Shown here piece by piece: positions 1 to 5,759 of a stretch of DNA of 10,587 nucleotides (position 1 is its first letter; each line of letters opens with the position of its first letter). The stretch is taken from the NCBI GenBank assembly GCA_045656145.1, contig JAZOQP010000003.1, forward strand, positions 1 to 10,587, written 5' to 3'. The notes beneath the pieces were generated by a model that was not told the DNA's origin, ran no database searches, and was given only the letters and a program-made list of their open reading frames with translations. Source of the stretch: SIG565 sp045656145. GTDB lineage: Bacteria > Bacillota > Clostridia > Oscillospirales > Acutalibacteraceae. Position numbers and translations under genes: made by a program.

Positions 1-641
1 GAACGGAATACAGCTTCAACAGCGCCCATTAACTGCTCTTTAGGATCGGTGGGGAAATCCTTACCAATCTTATTTTTATACTCAGCTTTGAACTGCTCAG
101 CTAAAACCTTAAGGTCTTCTGCTGTAAGGTCAACGTCCTGAGTAACGCCCTTTTCTTCCTTCATTTTGTCGATAAGCTCTTCAAAATACTTCTTACCAAC
201 TTCCATAACTACATCGGAATACATCTGGATAAATCTTCTGTAGCAGTCATAAGCCCAACGAGCGTTGCCGCTCTTTGCAGCCATAGTTTCAACAACTTCT
301 TCGTTAAGACCAAGGTTTAAGATGGTGTCCATCATACCGGGCATCGAAGCGCGAGCGCCTGAACGAACCGAAACTAAAAGAGGATTTTCCTTATCACCGA
401 ACTTTTTACCGGTGATTCCTTCCATTTTATCAATGTGCTCCATAATCTGTGCCTGAATATCGGCATTGATTTTTCTACCATCCTCATAGTACTGTGTACA
501 AGCCTCTGTAGAAACAGTGAAGCCCTGCGGAACAGGAAGACCAATCTTGGTCATTTCAGCAAGGTTTGCACCCTTACCGCCGAGACGCTCACGCATGCTT
601 GCATCGCCTTCTGTGAACAGGTAAACATACTTGTGACTCAT
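1..641 (-). CDS. ppdK: Pyruvate, phosphate dikinase, N-terminal part (cut by left window edge)
   Basis: Cytoplasmic enzyme that interconverts pyruvate, ATP and phosphate with PEP, AMP and pyrophosphate; in anaerobes it often works as a pyrophosphate-linked glycolytic step. The 213 complete codons seen cover only the start of the ATP-grasp nucleotide-binding domain of a protein usually near 880 residues. The protein opens MSHKYVYLFTEGDASM, followed by the family motifs GGKGANLAEM, GLPVPQGFTVST and the very typical SVRSGARASMPGMMDT. The phosphohistidine and PEP-binding domains lie beyond the left edge. The start at 641 is supported by an AGGAGG eight bases upstream. It is transcribed in the same direction as the operon at 789-5115 but has its own promoter, so it is probably a separate unit. 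The family call is certain; the only limit is truncation by the window. Confidence 0.97.
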   Translation of the reverse strand, partial: MSHKYVYLFTEGDASMRERLGGKGANLAEMTKIGLPVPQGFTVSTEACTQYYEDGRKINADIQAQIMEHIDKMEGITGKKFGDKENPLLVSVRSGARASMPGMMDTILNLGLNEEVVETMAAKSGNARWAYDCYRRFIQMYSDVVMEVGKKYFEELIDKMKEEKGVTQDVDLTAEDLKVLAEQFKAEYKNKIGKDFPTDPKEQLMGAVEAVFR

Positions 642-695
642 TTATTTTTCCTCCTATTTTTCAGCAAATTTAATCATTTGCATTTTTGATTTTTC

Positions 696-712
696 ACCCT
701 TATATATAGGGT
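696..712. promoter_or_regulatory. Palindrome at the predicted ppdK transcription start (possible operator or 5' stem-loop)
   Basis: The sequence ACCCT-TATATAT-AGGGT forms a symmetric site that starts about two bases after the predicted ppdK start point. It could be a repressor operator or a small hairpin at the 5' end of the mRNA. The arms are only 5 bp, so it is a suggestion from position and symmetry, not a recognised site. Confidence 0.3.
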
Positions 713-720
713 AGCAATTT

Positions 721-748
721 ATTATACCATATTTTTCAGAAATTTAAA
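721..748 (-). promoter_or_regulatory. Predicted promoter of ppdK
   Basis: On the minus strand a perfect TATAAT (721-726) is preceded at 16 bp by TTTAAA (743-748), a 4/6 match to the -35 box. Transcription would start near 714, giving a leader of about 70 bases before the ppdK start. It lies in the gap between the SDR stop and ppdK, so ppdK need not depend on the upstream operon. No convincing GC-rich terminator is seen between the SDR gene and this promoter, so some read-through into ppdK is possible. Confidence 0.6.
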
Positions 749-788
749 GGGGTAAAAGCGAAAAATTTTGGCATTTTTTAAGAATTTT

Positions 789-1655
789 TTAGTGTTTTTC
801 AATAAAATTTAATATTTCTTCGCTCTTTTCTGCGATTTTTTCTATTTCGCAGACTTTTGCGGTGTTTAATTTTTTAAGACTTGGGCCGCCCCAAATATTA
901 AAAAAGCGGGGTCCTATCCAGCTGTAAGGCGGGGTATCAAAAAAGAGTCCCGCGAATATGTTTTTTGCCGCAAGAGAGGGTTTCATAAACACTATCTTCA
1001 TAAGCGGCTTAATTATTTTATAAAGCCATTTTGGATAATGGTCTGTAATACCCGTTAGGGTAATGCCCGGATGGGTTACCGCAACCTTTAAATTCGGATT
1101 ATTTTTAGCCAATTTGAAATGCGAATACATTAAATACCGCTTGGCATTCCCATAAATTAAATGGAAACCTCTTTTGCCGCTAAAATCTATATCCTTTTCA
1201 TCACTTTTTGAATAATTATGGGCAATACTTCCAACCACTACAATTCTCTCAAGTTCATCTTTTAGCGCACAACTTAAAAGATAGGGGGAGATAAAATTGA
1301 TTGTGAAAACGTTGTTATACCCTGATTCTGTTTGCTTTAAAGGGATTTTATAAGCGCCCGCATTATGTATTAAAATATCGGCGCCCTTCATTTTGATTTG
1401 CTCGGCTAAGTTTTTTACCGAAAGAGCATTTTCCATATTAAAGGTTATTCTCTCTATTTCCGATAACGGAAACTCGGATTTTAAAATTTCCTCGCCGAAT
1501 TTTGCTTTCTCGGGGTTTCTGTCTATCATTATAAGGCGAGCGCCTGCCAACAAAATTAATCGGCAAAGCTCCTTGCCGATACCACCCGTGGCACCCGTTA
1601 TTGCAACGGTTTTACCCGAAAGACTTAAGTCTTTGTTTTTTAAAAAATTTCTCAT
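789..1655 (-). CDS. Short-chain dehydrogenase/reductase (SDR family)
   Basis: NAD(P)-dependent oxidoreductase with a Rossmann fold, probably cytoplasmic, 288 residues. Visible motifs: the nucleotide-binding TGATGGIG at residues 20-27, an NNAG-type HNAG at 97-100, catalytic Ser143 (VVVGS), and YxxxK as Tyr168-Lys172. An HPG stretch near 195 follows, as in retinol-dehydrogenase-like SDRs. The C-terminal tail (about 205-288) is longer than in minimal SDRs and may bind substrate or a membrane surface. It is the last gene of the four-gene operon: its ATG overlaps the stop of the nitroreductase by four bases, which implies translational coupling. The substrate cannot be deduced. Given the hydroxyacid genes upstream, oxidation or reduction of a hydroxy- or keto-compound is a reasonable guess, no more. 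Confidence 0.9.
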   Translation of the reverse strand: MRNFLKNKDLSLSGKTVAITGATGGIGKELCRLILLAGARLIMIDRNPEKAKFGEEILKSEFPLSEIERITFNMENALSVKNLAEQIKMKGADILIHNAGAYKIPLKQTESGYNNVFTINFISPYLLSCALKDELERIVVVGSIAHNYSKSDEKDIDFSGKRGFHLIYGNAKRYLMYSHFKLAKNNPNLKVAVTHPGITLTGITDHYPKWLYKIIKPLMKIVFMKPSLAAKNIFAGLFFDTPPYSWIGPRFFNIWGGPSLKKLNTAKVCEIEKIAEKSEEILNFIEKH

Positions 1656-2182
1656 TTTATAAATTTAAAAAGCTCTTCTTTTTCTTTCCTTCTTTTTGTT
1701 CTTTGCCTATCTCCCTCTTTGGCATAGCCTAGAGTTATAACAAGTCTTACGGGGCGCTCAAGATTACATATTTTGCGGATTTTTTTATCATCTAACCATC
1801 CGATAATGCAGCTTGAAAGTCCCTGCGCCGCGGCTTCGGCGGTAATGTATGCCGCTAAAATTCCAATATCCATTGAGCGATAATCGGTATCCTTAAATTT
1901 TGCACCGAGCCCTGCGGTTTTGGTATATGCCTCCTCGGAAATTACCAATAATAAGGGCGCCTGGTCGGCAAAAGCGTTTAGCCCCATACTCATTGTTGCT
2001 TTCGCTACTGCGGTTGCCTTTTCACCCTCACAAACGGTTACCAAATAAGGTTGCCCGTTGCATGCCGAAGGCGCAATTCGAGCCACCTCTAAAATAGCGT
2101 CAAGCTTTTCCTTTGGCACCTTCTTTTGAGGGTCATAATTTCGGCAAGACTGCCTTAAATTTGCAATTTCTGAAAAGTTCAT
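1652..2182 (-). CDS. Nitroreductase-family FMN oxidoreductase
   Basis: Predicted FMN-dependent NAD(P)H oxidoreductase of the nitroreductase fold, 176 residues, which is the usual size for the short single-domain members. The N-terminal RQSCRNYDP (10-18) matches the family's RRSxRxY FMN-phosphate motif, and APSACNGQPY (37-46) matches the second conserved flavin-binding segment. The region DIGILAAYITAEAAAQGLSS and the later GWLDDKKI are the usual central helix and following loop. These enzymes normally work as homodimers. The start at 2182 has a GGGGAA-type ribosome binding site, only 12 bases after the glycerate kinase stop, and the gene's own stop overlaps the SDR start. The physiological substrate is unknown; many relatives reduce quinones, enones or flavins rather than nitro compounds. 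Confidence 0.9.
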   Translation of the reverse strand: MNFSEIANLRQSCRNYDPQKKVPKEKLDAILEVARIAPSACNGQPYLVTVCEGEKATAVAKATMSMGLNAFADQAPLLLVISEEAYTKTAGLGAKFKDTDYRSMDIGILAAYITAEAAAQGLSSCIIGWLDDKKIRKICNLERPVRLVITLGYAKEGDRQRTKRRKEKEELFKFIK

Positions 2183-2194
2183 AAAAATATTCCC

Positions 2195-3319
2195 CTATTT
2201 AATAATTAATCTGAACACCTGTGTTGCGGTTGCAACCAAGTTTTCATAGGCATTTTCCTTTTTAAGCGCTTCCTCAAGGGTTACAACGCCCCTTAAAATC
2301 GGGAAAAATGCATCAATGCCATAATTATTTAAAATCTCGGCATCCTTGGTTACGCAACCCGAAAAGGCTATAACCTTTTTGCCATATTTCTTAGCAAGTT
2401 TTGCAACGCCAACAGGCGCTTTACCCATGGCGGTTTGTGAATCAAGTCTTCCCTCTCCCGTTACAACCAAATCAGCATCTTTAATATAATCTTCAAGCCT
2501 TGTTTTCGCTAAAATAATATCTATTCCCGGCTCTAAAACGGCATTGGTAAAGCTTAAAAATGCAAAGCCAAGTCCTCCTGCCGCACCGGCGCCCTTATAG
2601 TTTTTATCCGCCGTGGAAGATACCGTTTTTGCTATGTCGGCATAACGAGATAGCCAAGCATCCATCTTTACAATATCTTCGGCCGTGGCTCCCTTTTGGG
2701 GTCCATAAACTGCGCTGCAGCCTTTTTCTCCACAGAGTGGATTTTCAACATCGCAGGCAATTTTAAATCGGCAATTTTCAAGCTCGGGGATAACATTTTT
2801 AAGCGAAATTGAGACCAAATTTTCAAGTCCCCTTGCGCCTTTTTCTATCACGTTTCCGTTTTCATCCAAAAACTCAAAACCCAAGGCGCTGAGCATTCCA
2901 ACACCGCCATCATTAGTGGCGCTGCCACCGATACCTATAATAAAATCTCGGCAACCTTTATTTATGGCATCTAAAATCATCTCGCCAACACCATAGGTGG
3001 TGGTAAGCATGGGATTTCTTTCTGAACTTTGAATAAGGGTTATTCCTGCTGCCGCCGACATTTCTATAACGGCGGTACCATCATTCATAATGCAATACTG
3101 CGCATTAACCAAATCTCCTAAAGGGCCGCACACCTCTACCGATACTTTCTTACCCTCTTCTGCCATAGCCTCAACCGTGCCCTCGCCACCATCGGCTAAA
3201 GGACGGACGATAACCTCGCTATTGTTATCTAATTTTAAAACCGCATCCCTAACGGCATTACCCGCCTCAAAGGAAGAAAGGCTACCCTTAAACGAATCTA
3301 TTGCTACAACTATTTTCAT
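2195..3319 (-). CDS. glxK: Glycerate 2-kinase (GlxK/GarK type)
   Basis: Phosphorylates D-glycerate with ATP to 2-phosphoglycerate (class I bacterial glycerate kinase), feeding lower glycolysis. The 374-residue protein has the full family length. Visible signatures: the N-terminal MKIVVAIDSFKGSLSS, RPLADGGEGT (39-48), GIGGSATNDGG (129-139), the YGPQKGA segment near 204, GAGAAGGLGFAF (243-253) and VVTGEGRLDSQT (284-295). Nothing essential looks missing. The ATG overlaps the TGA of the fused racemase gene by four bases (ATGA) and has no strong ribosome binding site of its own, so it is probably translated by coupling. Its place directly after a hydroxyacid racemase suggests it uses the D-form made by that enzyme. 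Kinases of this family generally give 2-phosphoglycerate; the sequence alone does not exclude 3-phosphoglycerate as product. Confidence 0.95.
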   Translation of the reverse strand: MKIVVAIDSFKGSLSSFEAGNAVRDAVLKLDNNSEVIVRPLADGGEGTVEAMAEEGKKVSVEVCGPLGDLVNAQYCIMNDGTAVIEMSAAAGITLIQSSERNPMLTTTYGVGEMILDAINKGCRDFIIGIGGSATNDGGVGMLSALGFEFLDENGNVIEKGARGLENLVSISLKNVIPELENCRFKIACDVENPLCGEKGCSAVYGPQKGATAEDIVKMDAWLSRYADIAKTVSSTADKNYKGAGAAGGLGFAFLSFTNAVLEPGIDIILAKTRLEDYIKDADLVVTGEGRLDSQTAMGKAPVGVAKLAKKYGKKVIAFSGCVTKDAEILNNYGIDAFFPILRGVVTLEEALKKENAYENLVATATQVFRLIIK

Positions 3320-5115
3320 CTTACAATTACCGAAATACCATCAGGTATTGCAACAACCGTTGGCTTTTCCTTTCCGATAATTTCTTTAGCCTTAATTAAA
3401 GCCTCTTCAACCGAGTGCGCAGGAATCATATGCATATTTTCTATTATTTCATCCTCCACCTCGGATACATATATAACAGTCGCCTTCTTAAGCACCCTTA
3501 AAAAGACCTGAGTTTGCCATTGGTCAGGCTCGGTTTCACTTCGAGAGCGGGAAAGGAATATATCCATAGTTTTATTAATATCCTTTTCATCGGCCAATTG
3601 ATGATAAAAATGGTCTCCGCCAACGCCATCATTTGAACGCGCAAGCATTATTATAACGCCATTATCCTTAACGGTTGCTTCAGCGGCGGTCATTCCCTTT
3701 ACCGCCTGATACACATTTTGGTCAAGCGGATAACCGCCATTTGTTGTTACAACTATATCGGCAGGCCTTTTCTCCACTCCGCATTGCTCGGCTAAAAAGT
3801 CGGTTCCTGCCTTATGAGCCTTTTCTACATCGCCCGCCACAGCATAAATAACCTTTTTCTCGGCGTTTAGCACAACATTCACAATAAATGCAAGCTTTGC
3901 TTGTTTTGCCGCCCAAAGCATATCTGTATGTATGGGGTTGTTTTCAAGTATACCCGTTCTTGAATTTTCATCTGCTATAAACTCGCTGCAATGGTTTCCA
4001 AGCACCGTGCTTCTGCCGGCAACTCCCGGAAGCACACTCTTTCTGCCGCCTGAGAATCCTGCAAAGAAATGAGGCTCAATAAAGCCCTCGGCCAAAAGCA
4101 AATCAGCCTCGGCTGCAAGCCTGTTAATCTCGCATTTGCTACCCGAAGGCAAGGTTCCTATATCAATAAGCATATCGGTTTCATCGCAATCATGAATATA
4201 AATTTTTTCATTATTCATGATTTCCTCGCCAAATTTATCCGAAAGCTCGGCCATGGTTGTTGCGCGGTGGCAACCCGTTGCTATAAGCAAGGTTATATCT
4301 GCATCGGGGTTTCCTTTTCTTATTTCTCTGAGCATCGGAGGGATTATAAGGCGGCTCGGCACAGGGCGAGTATGGTCGGAAGCGATTATAACTATTTTTT
4401 TCTTCCCTTTTGCAAGAACGGATAATTCTTCGCTTCCAATAGGTGCATTTATTGCATTCTCAACAAGCTCACTTTCGGAAAATTCCGGAACATATTCATT
4501 AATGCAAGACTCAAACACACCTATAAGGTCTTCGTTCTTAAAATCATAATCGAGTTTTCCTTTTCCGTAATGAAACGATACTTTTTTCATCTCTTTCCCT
4601 TCCTTTTCAAAAAGCTTTATTATCAAAGGCACCAAAATAAGCTGAATAATTATGCCCGGCGCGGCATCTATAAAACCGCCCGTTAAGAAAGCATAAAAGC
4701 CGAAACTTTTAGCCGTTCCAAGCAGTAACAAGGATTTTGCAATTCCCCAAACAATCCTGCCCGAAAACATTGCAGAAATAAGGCTTATATAAATTCTCGC
4801 AACACCTTTGATTTTTGTTTTGTTATAAATTAATCCAATTATTAGGCCATAGGTTGCAAGCTCTGCCGACATCCAAACTGCATTTGGAAAAATCGGCGGC
4901 ATTCCAACCGTTACCGAGCGGATAAATGGCACCATTAGTCCAACAATAAAGCCATAGTTTGCCCCGCAAAGTGCTCCGCAAAGAAGAACGGGCAGATGCA
5001 TCGGCAAAAGGCTATCCCCTATTTCCTTAATCTGCATTGTTAAAAAAGGAAGAGTTATTGCGGCAGCCATAAAAAGCGCCGATAGAGTAAGCCTTTTTAG
5101 TTTATTTTTATTCAT
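3316..5115 (-). CDS. larA: Fusion protein: ECF transporter S-component plus LarA nickel-pincer 2-hydroxyacid racemase
   Basis: One continuous frame of 599 residues. Residues about 8-172 form six hydrophobic helices typical of the substrate-binding S-component of energy-coupling factor transporters; helix 1 has an AxxxA (Ala13-Ala17), the motif used to contact EcfT. Residues 176-599 are a complete 424-residue LarA. Numbered from Met176 as 1, it has Asp72, Arg75, His108, His174, Lys184, His200, Tyr294, Gln295, Lys298 and Trp358, the positions of the nickel-pincer and substrate residues known for Lactiplantibacillus plantarum LarA. It should therefore bind the NPN cofactor and racemise or epimerise a 2-hydroxyacid. 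The cofactor makers LarB, LarC and LarE and the ECF A/A'/T module are not in the window. The chosen ATG follows GGGTGG; an in-frame GTG at 5127 would add four residues but lies inside that site. First gene of the operon. Confidence 0.88.
   Translation of the reverse strand: MNKNKLKRLTLSALFMAAAITLPFLTMQIKEIGDSLLPMHLPVLLCGALCGANYGFIVGLMVPFIRSVTVGMPPIFPNAVWMSAELATYGLIIGLIYNKTKIKGVARIYISLISAMFSGRIVWGIAKSLLLLGTAKSFGFYAFLTGGFIDAAPGIIIQLILVPLIIKLFEKEGKEMKKVSFHYGKGKLDYDFKNEDLIGVFESCINEYVPEFSESELVENAINAPIGSEELSVLAKGKKKIVIIASDHTRPVPSRLIIPPMLREIRKGNPDADITLLIATGCHRATTMAELSDKFGEEIMNNEKIYIHDCDETDMLIDIGTLPSGSKCEINRLAAEADLLLAEGFIEPHFFAGFSGGRKSVLPGVAGRSTVLGNHCSEFIADENSRTGILENNPIHTDMLWAAKQAKLAFIVNVVLNAEKKVIYAVAGDVEKAHKAGTDFLAEQCGVEKRPADIVVTTNGGYPLDQNVYQAVKGMTAAEATVKDNGVIIMLARSNDGVGGDHFYHQLADEKDINKTMDIFLSRSRSETEPDQWQTQVFLRVLKKATVIYVSEVEDEIIENMHMIPAHSVEEALIKAKEIIGKEKPTVVAIPDGISVIVR
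4588..4603 (-). promoter_or_regulatory. Possible internal ribosome binding site and start for free LarA
   Basis: At the domain junction the minus strand reads GGAAGGG (4597-4603), six bases, then ATG (4588-4590), in frame with the fusion. Starting here gives a 424-residue protein that begins like an ordinary LarA. The purines fit a usable Shine-Dalgarno site, so the gene might give both fused and free enzyme. The same bases also encode the linker (Lys-Glu-Gly-Lys-Glu), so the resemblance could be due to charged-residue codons. Confidence 0.4.
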
Positions 5116-5146
5116 AAAACCACCCACTTTTTTACTCTGAAAATTA

Positions 5147-5176
5147 ATTATATTCTTATATTAAAACCGAGATAAA
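5147..5176 (-). promoter_or_regulatory. Predicted promoter of the racemase/glycerate kinase operon
   Basis: A perfect TATAAT lies at 5147-5152 on the minus strand, about 30 bases before the chosen ATG. The -35 region is weak: TTTATC at 5171-5176, 18 bp away. A weak -35 box often means an activator is needed. This -35 region lies inside the last codons and stop of the DUF559 gene. Confidence 0.5.
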
Positions 5177-5583
5177 TTACTCATGGCTCCCTCTGACGAG
5201 GGAGCTGGATTTTGCGAAGCAAAAGACTGAGGGAGAGATTTTTTAATAGTTAAATCTATATATTCACATACGCCGTTGAAATTACGGTCAATATCTAAAT
5301 TGCATATTCTTAAAACTGTCAAATTCATATTCTCTAACTCTTTTTTGCGAATATTATCTTTTTCTATTTGCTCAGTTGTATAATGCCCTCCGCCATCAAG
5401 TTCAACAACAAGTCTTGCTTTCGCACAATAAAAATCTGCTATATAATTTCCAAGAGCCTTTTGCCTTTGGAATCGTATAGGATAATTTCGCAAAAATTCA
5501 TACCACAGTTTTCGTTCCCAAAGAGTCATATTTTTTCTTAAAGTTTTAGCAAGAGGGATATTTGCTTTGTTATATTCTTTCAT
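5161..5583 (-). CDS. DUF559 domain protein (Vsr/restriction-endonuclease-like fold)
   Basis: A small protein of 140 residues with the DUF559 pattern: TLWERKLWYEFLR (20-32), FQRQKALGNYIADFYC (38-53), LVVELDGGGHY (58-68) with Asp50, Glu61 and Asp63 as the likely acidic metal-binding set of the PD-(D/E)XK-like fold, then a KDNIRKKELENMNLTVLRICNLDI segment around 76-99. The family is related to very-short-patch-repair endonucleases, but no activity is established for most members. The frame is open up to 5664, but the ATG at 5583 is preferred: GGAGG precedes it at good distance, and the longer start would lie almost on the predicted transcription start and translate the hairpin repeat. About 20 C-terminal residues are encoded by the other repeat copy and are not part of the domain. 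The gene is probably a passenger of a mobile cassette. Confidence 0.85.
   Translation of the reverse strand: MKEYNKANIPLAKTLRKNMTLWERKLWYEFLRNYPIRFQRQKALGNYIADFYCAKARLVVELDGGGHYTTEQIEKDNIRKKELENMNLTVLRICNLDIDRNFNGVCEYIDLTIKKSLPQSFASQNPAPSSEGAMSNLSRF
5185..5238. repeat. Terminal inverted repeat, copy 1 (double hairpin) flanking the DUF559 gene
   Basis: Two adjacent stem-loops: GCTCCCTC-TGAC-GAGGGAGC (5186-5205, perfect 8-bp stem) and TTTTGC-GAA-GCAAAA (5210-5224, perfect 6-bp stem), then GACTGAGGGAGAGA. The whole unit recurs inverted at 5586-5638 with about one gap and several changes. The loops and stems differ between copies but stay self-complementary, which means the fold is under selection or the arms come from a repeat family. 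Confidence 0.8.
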
Positions 5584-5585
5584 GC

Positions 5586-5638
5586 TCTCTCCCTCCGTCA
5601 AAACTAAAGTTTTGCCACCTCCCTCATCAGATGGAGGC
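5586..5638. repeat. Terminal inverted repeat, copy 2 (double hairpin) flanking the DUF559 gene
   Basis: The mirror partner of 5185-5238. Its hairpins are CCTCCCTC-ATCA-GATGGAGG (5618-5637, one mismatch) and CAAAACT-AA-AGTTTTG (5599-5614, perfect 7-bp stem). Its inner end reads GGAGGGAGAGAGC on the minus strand and supplies the ribosome binding site of the DUF559 gene. No target-site duplication could be recognised by eye in the AT-rich flanks. Confidence 0.8.
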
Positions 5639-5669
5639 TTGGTTTTTTGGCAGATATTTTCCATAGTTT

Positions 5670-5698
5670 AATATAACATTTTCTATCTATTTTTTCAA
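5670..5698 (-). promoter_or_regulatory. Predicted promoter of the DUF559 gene
   Basis: TTGAAA (5693-5698) and TATATT (5670-5675) are spaced by exactly 17 bp on the minus strand, just outside the right-hand repeat. Transcription would start near 5663, so the mRNA would begin with the double hairpin before the ATG at 5583. Confidence 0.6.
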
Positions 5699-5727
5699 GT
5701 TATATAAGAATAGTATTTAACAAAAAA

Positions 5728-5756
5728 TTAAAAGCCTTGAAAAATTCAAGGCTTTT
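5728..5756 (-). terminator. Rho-independent terminator after the TRAP permease gene
   Basis: AAAAGCCTTGAA (5730-5741) and TTCAAGGCTTTT (5745-5756) form a perfect 12-bp stem with a 3-base loop, beginning four bases after the permease stop. On the minus strand the stem is followed by AATTTTTTG, a fair U-tract. On the plus strand the stem also ends in five T, but no plus-strand gene is nearby. Confidence 0.88.
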
Positions 5757-5759
5757 TAA

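Noticed and set aside
265..689. Two plus-strand open frames opposite ppdK
   Set aside because: Both overlap the unmistakable ppdK frame on the other strand and have no recognisable protein features.
749..788. Terminator after the SDR gene
   Set aside because: The stretch has only A/T-rich self-complementarity without a GC stem, so it is not a convincing terminator.
4069..4549. Two plus-strand open frames of 118 and 110 codons opposite larA
   Set aside because: They lie antisense to the most conserved LarA motifs, overlap each other in different frames, and lack promoter and ribosome binding site.
5185..5638. CRISPR-like repeat-spacer array around the hairpin repeats
   Set aside because: There are only two copies, in opposite orientation, with a gene between them, and no cas genes.
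5584..5664. N-terminal 27-residue extension of the DUF559 frame
   Set aside because: It is a translation of the hairpin repeat, its ATG falls at the predicted transcription start, and the ATG at 5583 has a proper ribosome binding site.
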